This document shows positions 61,844 through 64,000 of a stretch of 64,000 bases of DNA, piece by piece. The position numbers and the translations under genes were made by a program. Origin of the DNA: an uncultured Lachnospiraceae bacterium (lineage in GTDB: Bacteria; Bacillota; Clostridia; Lachnospirales; Lachnospiraceae); the NCBI GenBank assembly GCA_946544235.1, contig CAMNMC010000116.1, forward strand, positions 1-64,000, given 5' to 3'. Below the pieces are notes generated by a model. That model was given only the letters and a program-made list of their open reading frames with translations, searched no databases and was not told the origin of the DNA. How positions within the stretch are numbered: position 1 is the first letter of the stretch; every line of letters starts with the position of its first letter.

Positions 61844-64000
61844 CTACGACTCTGTCGAAGCTTCCGTTGATCCCTCAGTCGCTTCCTCAGAAGACTCTCC
61901 GGTCGTGCCTTCAGTAGTCTCATCATCCAGCCATCTTGCGGCATCTTCCTTGCTGATCATTTCATGATTAACAAGATAAGATACGCTGTTCTTGACTATT
62001 TTTATCGCAGCTTCGTCGCCTGTAGCAACAGCTTTATCAAACCATTCAAATCCTTTTTCATGGTCCGGTTTATTTTCAAATCCAAAACAATAAGCCAATC
62101 CCAGATAAGCCATGGCATTATTATCTCCACCATCAATAGCCGTATTAAAACAGTCCATTGCCTTATCATATTCCTTATTATCGAAATATATTATTGCAAG
62201 TTTGAGACTTGCCCTAGCTGATCCGTTTTCAGCCATTTCATCAAGACTTGAAATGAGAGTTTCCTTTGTCTCATCTAATTCCTCCATAACTTTAACATAT
62301 TCATCTAAAGCATCTAAATCACCTGTTTCAGCCGCTCTTTTATACCATTCTGCAGCACTTGCAAGATCAGGGGCATTACCCTCAAGACCTTCACCCGCTT
62401 TATCCATTTCTGCCAGCATTTTCATTGCATCCACTTCATCGTTTTCAGCAGCTTTCATCGCCCATTCTCTTGCAAGAGCATAATCCTGTTCAACTCCATA
62501 TCCTTCACGATAATCCTCAGCTGCAAAATACATACCTCTTGCATAACCCATTTCAGCAGATTTAACATAGTATTTGAACGCTAATTGCACATCCTGTTCA
62601 ACCCCAAATCCATTATCACTCATTAACCCAAGATAAAATGCTCCTTTTGCAGAACCTTTGGCTTCCGCTTGTCTAAACAGATCCAAAGCATAATTATAAT
62701 CCTGATTTACACCTGTTCCACTGTAATACATTCTTCCCAGGGAACACATAGCATCAGCGCTTCCCTTATCTATAGCCTTCTCATACCAGTTTTGCGCCTC
62801 CCTATAATCCGGCCCATTGTCAGATCGCGCACCATATTCACCGTATAAATACATATCACCAAGGATATCCATGGCCTCCTTATCCCCGTTATCAGCAGCC
62901 ATTTTATACCAATAATACGCATCATCTACACTCTTTGCTACTCCGGAATAACCATATCTATAGATTCTTCCAAGTGCTCGCATAGAATTACGATATCCAG
63001 CATTTGCAGCAATGGTGTAATTAGCTATAGCCTGAGCACCATTCTTTTCAACACCATAACCATTCTGATATGATAAACCAAGGTTACCATATGAGCTCAA
63101 ATAACCAGCTTTGGATGAACTCTCAAAAAATTCAATAGCCTTAGCAAAATATTTATTTGCCTCTGTATCATTTTGGAGATTATATATTATTCCAATACTA
63201 GCAAGAAAGTATCCCTTATTCCACTGAAATGCGTCCGCCCCTATCTGGTAATACTCAATAGCCTTATTATAGTCCGGCTTAATATCGTTACATCCATATC
63301 TATAAATCTTTCCCAAATTATCATAAGCCTTCAATGAAATACATGAACACTTACTCTCTGCCGCTTTCAGATAATGATCAACCGCTTCTCCTCCATTTAT
63401 CGAATTACCATAAAGACCATACTGGCAAATAATTCCTTCATAATACTCAGCCTCAATAGCACCATTCTTTTTTGCTTCATCATTCAATCTCTTAGCCTCA
63501 TCCAGATCATAGTTGTCAGTTTCTCCCTCATAATACATGATTGCAAGACCGACTCTGCAAAGATCACTGCCTGCCTCTATACCTTTGTTATATTCATCAA
63601 CCTTACCATTATAATCAAATTCCTGACCCTTTATAAAACCTAAATAGTAATGTGCATCTGCCCTTCCGGCCTCTGCTGCCTGTGTAAAATACACTGCAGC
63701 CGTTTCACGCTCCTCCGTACCAAAGTAGCCACTAAAAAGAGCATCCATCCCATCGCTCATCAGCTTATCAATAGCTTCTTCAGAGAATACATCAACAGTT
63801 GTACTGGCTTCCGTATTCCCGGTGACGTTTTCTGCTGTACTTCCATCCTCCGTAGAAACCACAACATCACTTCCGCCCTTATCTGGCTTCTTATCCTTCT
63901 TTCCTGAAAGCGCAATAATAACACCAACTACTGCCGCAACAGCTACAGCTGCAACGATAGCAGGAATAAGCCATTTCTTCTTGCCTGAATCACCGGAAGA
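61844..64000 (-). CDS. Sel1-repeat membrane protein, running off the right edge (partial)
   Basis: The ORF-track start at 63862 is an internal GTG; the frame stays open to base 64000 and beyond, so the start is outside the window. The visible part begins SGDSGKKKWLIPAIVAA, one membrane helix, then a Lys/Asp-rich linker and then many Sel1/TPR-like repeats of the form AxxWYxKAAExGxxxAMxxLGxMYxxG (residue 75 on). The C-terminus is a short Glu/Thr/Ser-rich tail. Sel1 proteins bind partners rather than catalyse; this one would present its repeats outside the cell. About 13 repeats can be recognised. Confidence 0.87.
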   Translation of the reverse strand, partial: SSGDSGKKKWLIPAIVAAVAVAAVVGVIIALSGKKDKKPDKGGSDVVVSTEDGSTAENVTGNTEASTTVDVFSEEAIDKLMSDGMDALFSGYFGTEERETAAVYFTQAAEAGRADAHYYLGFIKGQEFDYNGKVDEYNKGIEAGSDLCRVGLAIMYYEGETDNYDLDEAKRLNDEAKKNGAIEAEYYEGIICQYGLYGNSINGGEAVDHYLKAAESKCSCISLKAYDNLGKIYRYGCNDIKPDYNKAIEYYQIGADAFQWNKGYFLASIGIIYNLQNDTEANKYFAKAIEFFESSSKAGYLSSYGNLGLSYQNGYGVEKNGAQAIANYTIAANAGYRNSMRALGRIYRYGYSGVAKSVDDAYYWYKMAADNGDKEAMDILGDMYLYGEYGARSDNGPDYREAQNWYEKAIDKGSADAMCSLGRMYYSGTGVNQDYNYALDLFRQAEAKGSAKGAFYLGLMSDNGFGVEQDVQLAFKYYVKSAEMGYARGMYFAAEDYREGYGVEQDYALAREWAMKAAENDEVDAMKMLAEMDKAGEGLEGNAPDLASAAEWYKRAAETGDLDALDEYVKVMEELDETKETLISSLDEMAENGSARASLKLAIIYFDNKEYDKAMDCFNTAIDGGDNNAMAYLGLAYCFGFENKPDHEKGFEWFDKAVATGDEAAIKIVKNSVSYLVNHEMISKEDAARWLDDETTEGTTGESSEEATEGSTEASTES

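Overview
The window looks like chromosome of an anaerobic gut or rumen Firmicute of the Lachnospiraceae type. This is inferred from family-level features, not from a marker gene. The clues are moderate GC, strong AGGAGG-type ribosome sites, a T-box leader in front of thrS, a BceRS-BceAB module, an indolepyruvate oxidoreductase subunit with a phenylacetate-CoA ligase, a GH9-CBM3 cellulase, cell-wall-binding repeats, DUF4358 lipoproteins and an AGCS symporter. No tRNA or rRNA gene, IS element, prophage or CRISPR array was seen. Nearly everything from 31 to 44911 is on the minus strand; the right third switches strand several times.

Region by region. 31-9283 is one minus-strand sugar/surface-glycan cluster: glucose-1-phosphate cytidylyltransferase, a TPP-dependent acetolactate-synthase-like enzyme, a NeuB-like synthase fused to a cupin, a radical SAM protein, an NAD-dependent epimerase/reductase, a zinc-finger C-methyltransferase, a GDP-mannose-hydrolase-like Nudix protein and a membrane GT2 transferase. 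9562-10578 is serine acetyltransferase. 10773-16003 is a complete peptide-antibiotic sensing and detoxification module (response regulator, kinase, ATPase, permease) with a BceR-type operator. 16122-23595 holds an AGCS symporter, a membrane protein, thrS with its T-box, a lipoprotein/transglutaminase pair and a YegP-like protein. 23836-27942 holds an LRR surface protein and a membrane-anchored cellulase. 28088-34846 holds asparaginase, a membrane protein, a C39-like peptidase with a long polycationic pentapeptide tail, paaK, a SleB-like hydrolase and iorB. 35049-42912 holds an orphan FtsX permease, then a probable operon of P-type ATPase, SpoIIE phosphatase, STAS protein and COG2426 membrane protein. 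43105-44911 is an OhrR-trxA-trxB redox operon with a visible OhrR-like operator.

Right part. 45240-48293 has an omega-amidase-like hydrolase and an EF-G-like GTPase, each behind a structured leader. 48430-52830 is an ABC exporter with a TetR regulator and three copies of one palindromic operator. 53165-54856 is a membrane HD-GYP phosphodiesterase with a possibly bistable leader. 55003-57452 is an AT-rich ECF sigma/anti-sigma-like/secreted-protein cassette. 57753-59261 is an IMP dehydrogenase that strongly resembles the Tritrichomonas enzyme. 59376-60479 is an AAA ATPase with a C-terminal winged helix, bracketed by helically phased TTTGTTTA arrays (5 copies after, 8 copies before). Then come an orphan BrnA-like antitoxin, an isoprenylcysteine-methyltransferase-like protein and a Sel1-repeat membrane protein that runs off the right edge.

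The best candidates for something undescribed are the ATPase with its flanking arrays, the glycan cluster with TPP, NeuB-cupin and cytidylyltransferase enzymes, the ECF cassette, and the unassigned leaders in front of the HD-GYP and EF-G-like genes. Several CDS starts below are downstream of the ORF-track starts because a ribosome site decides them.
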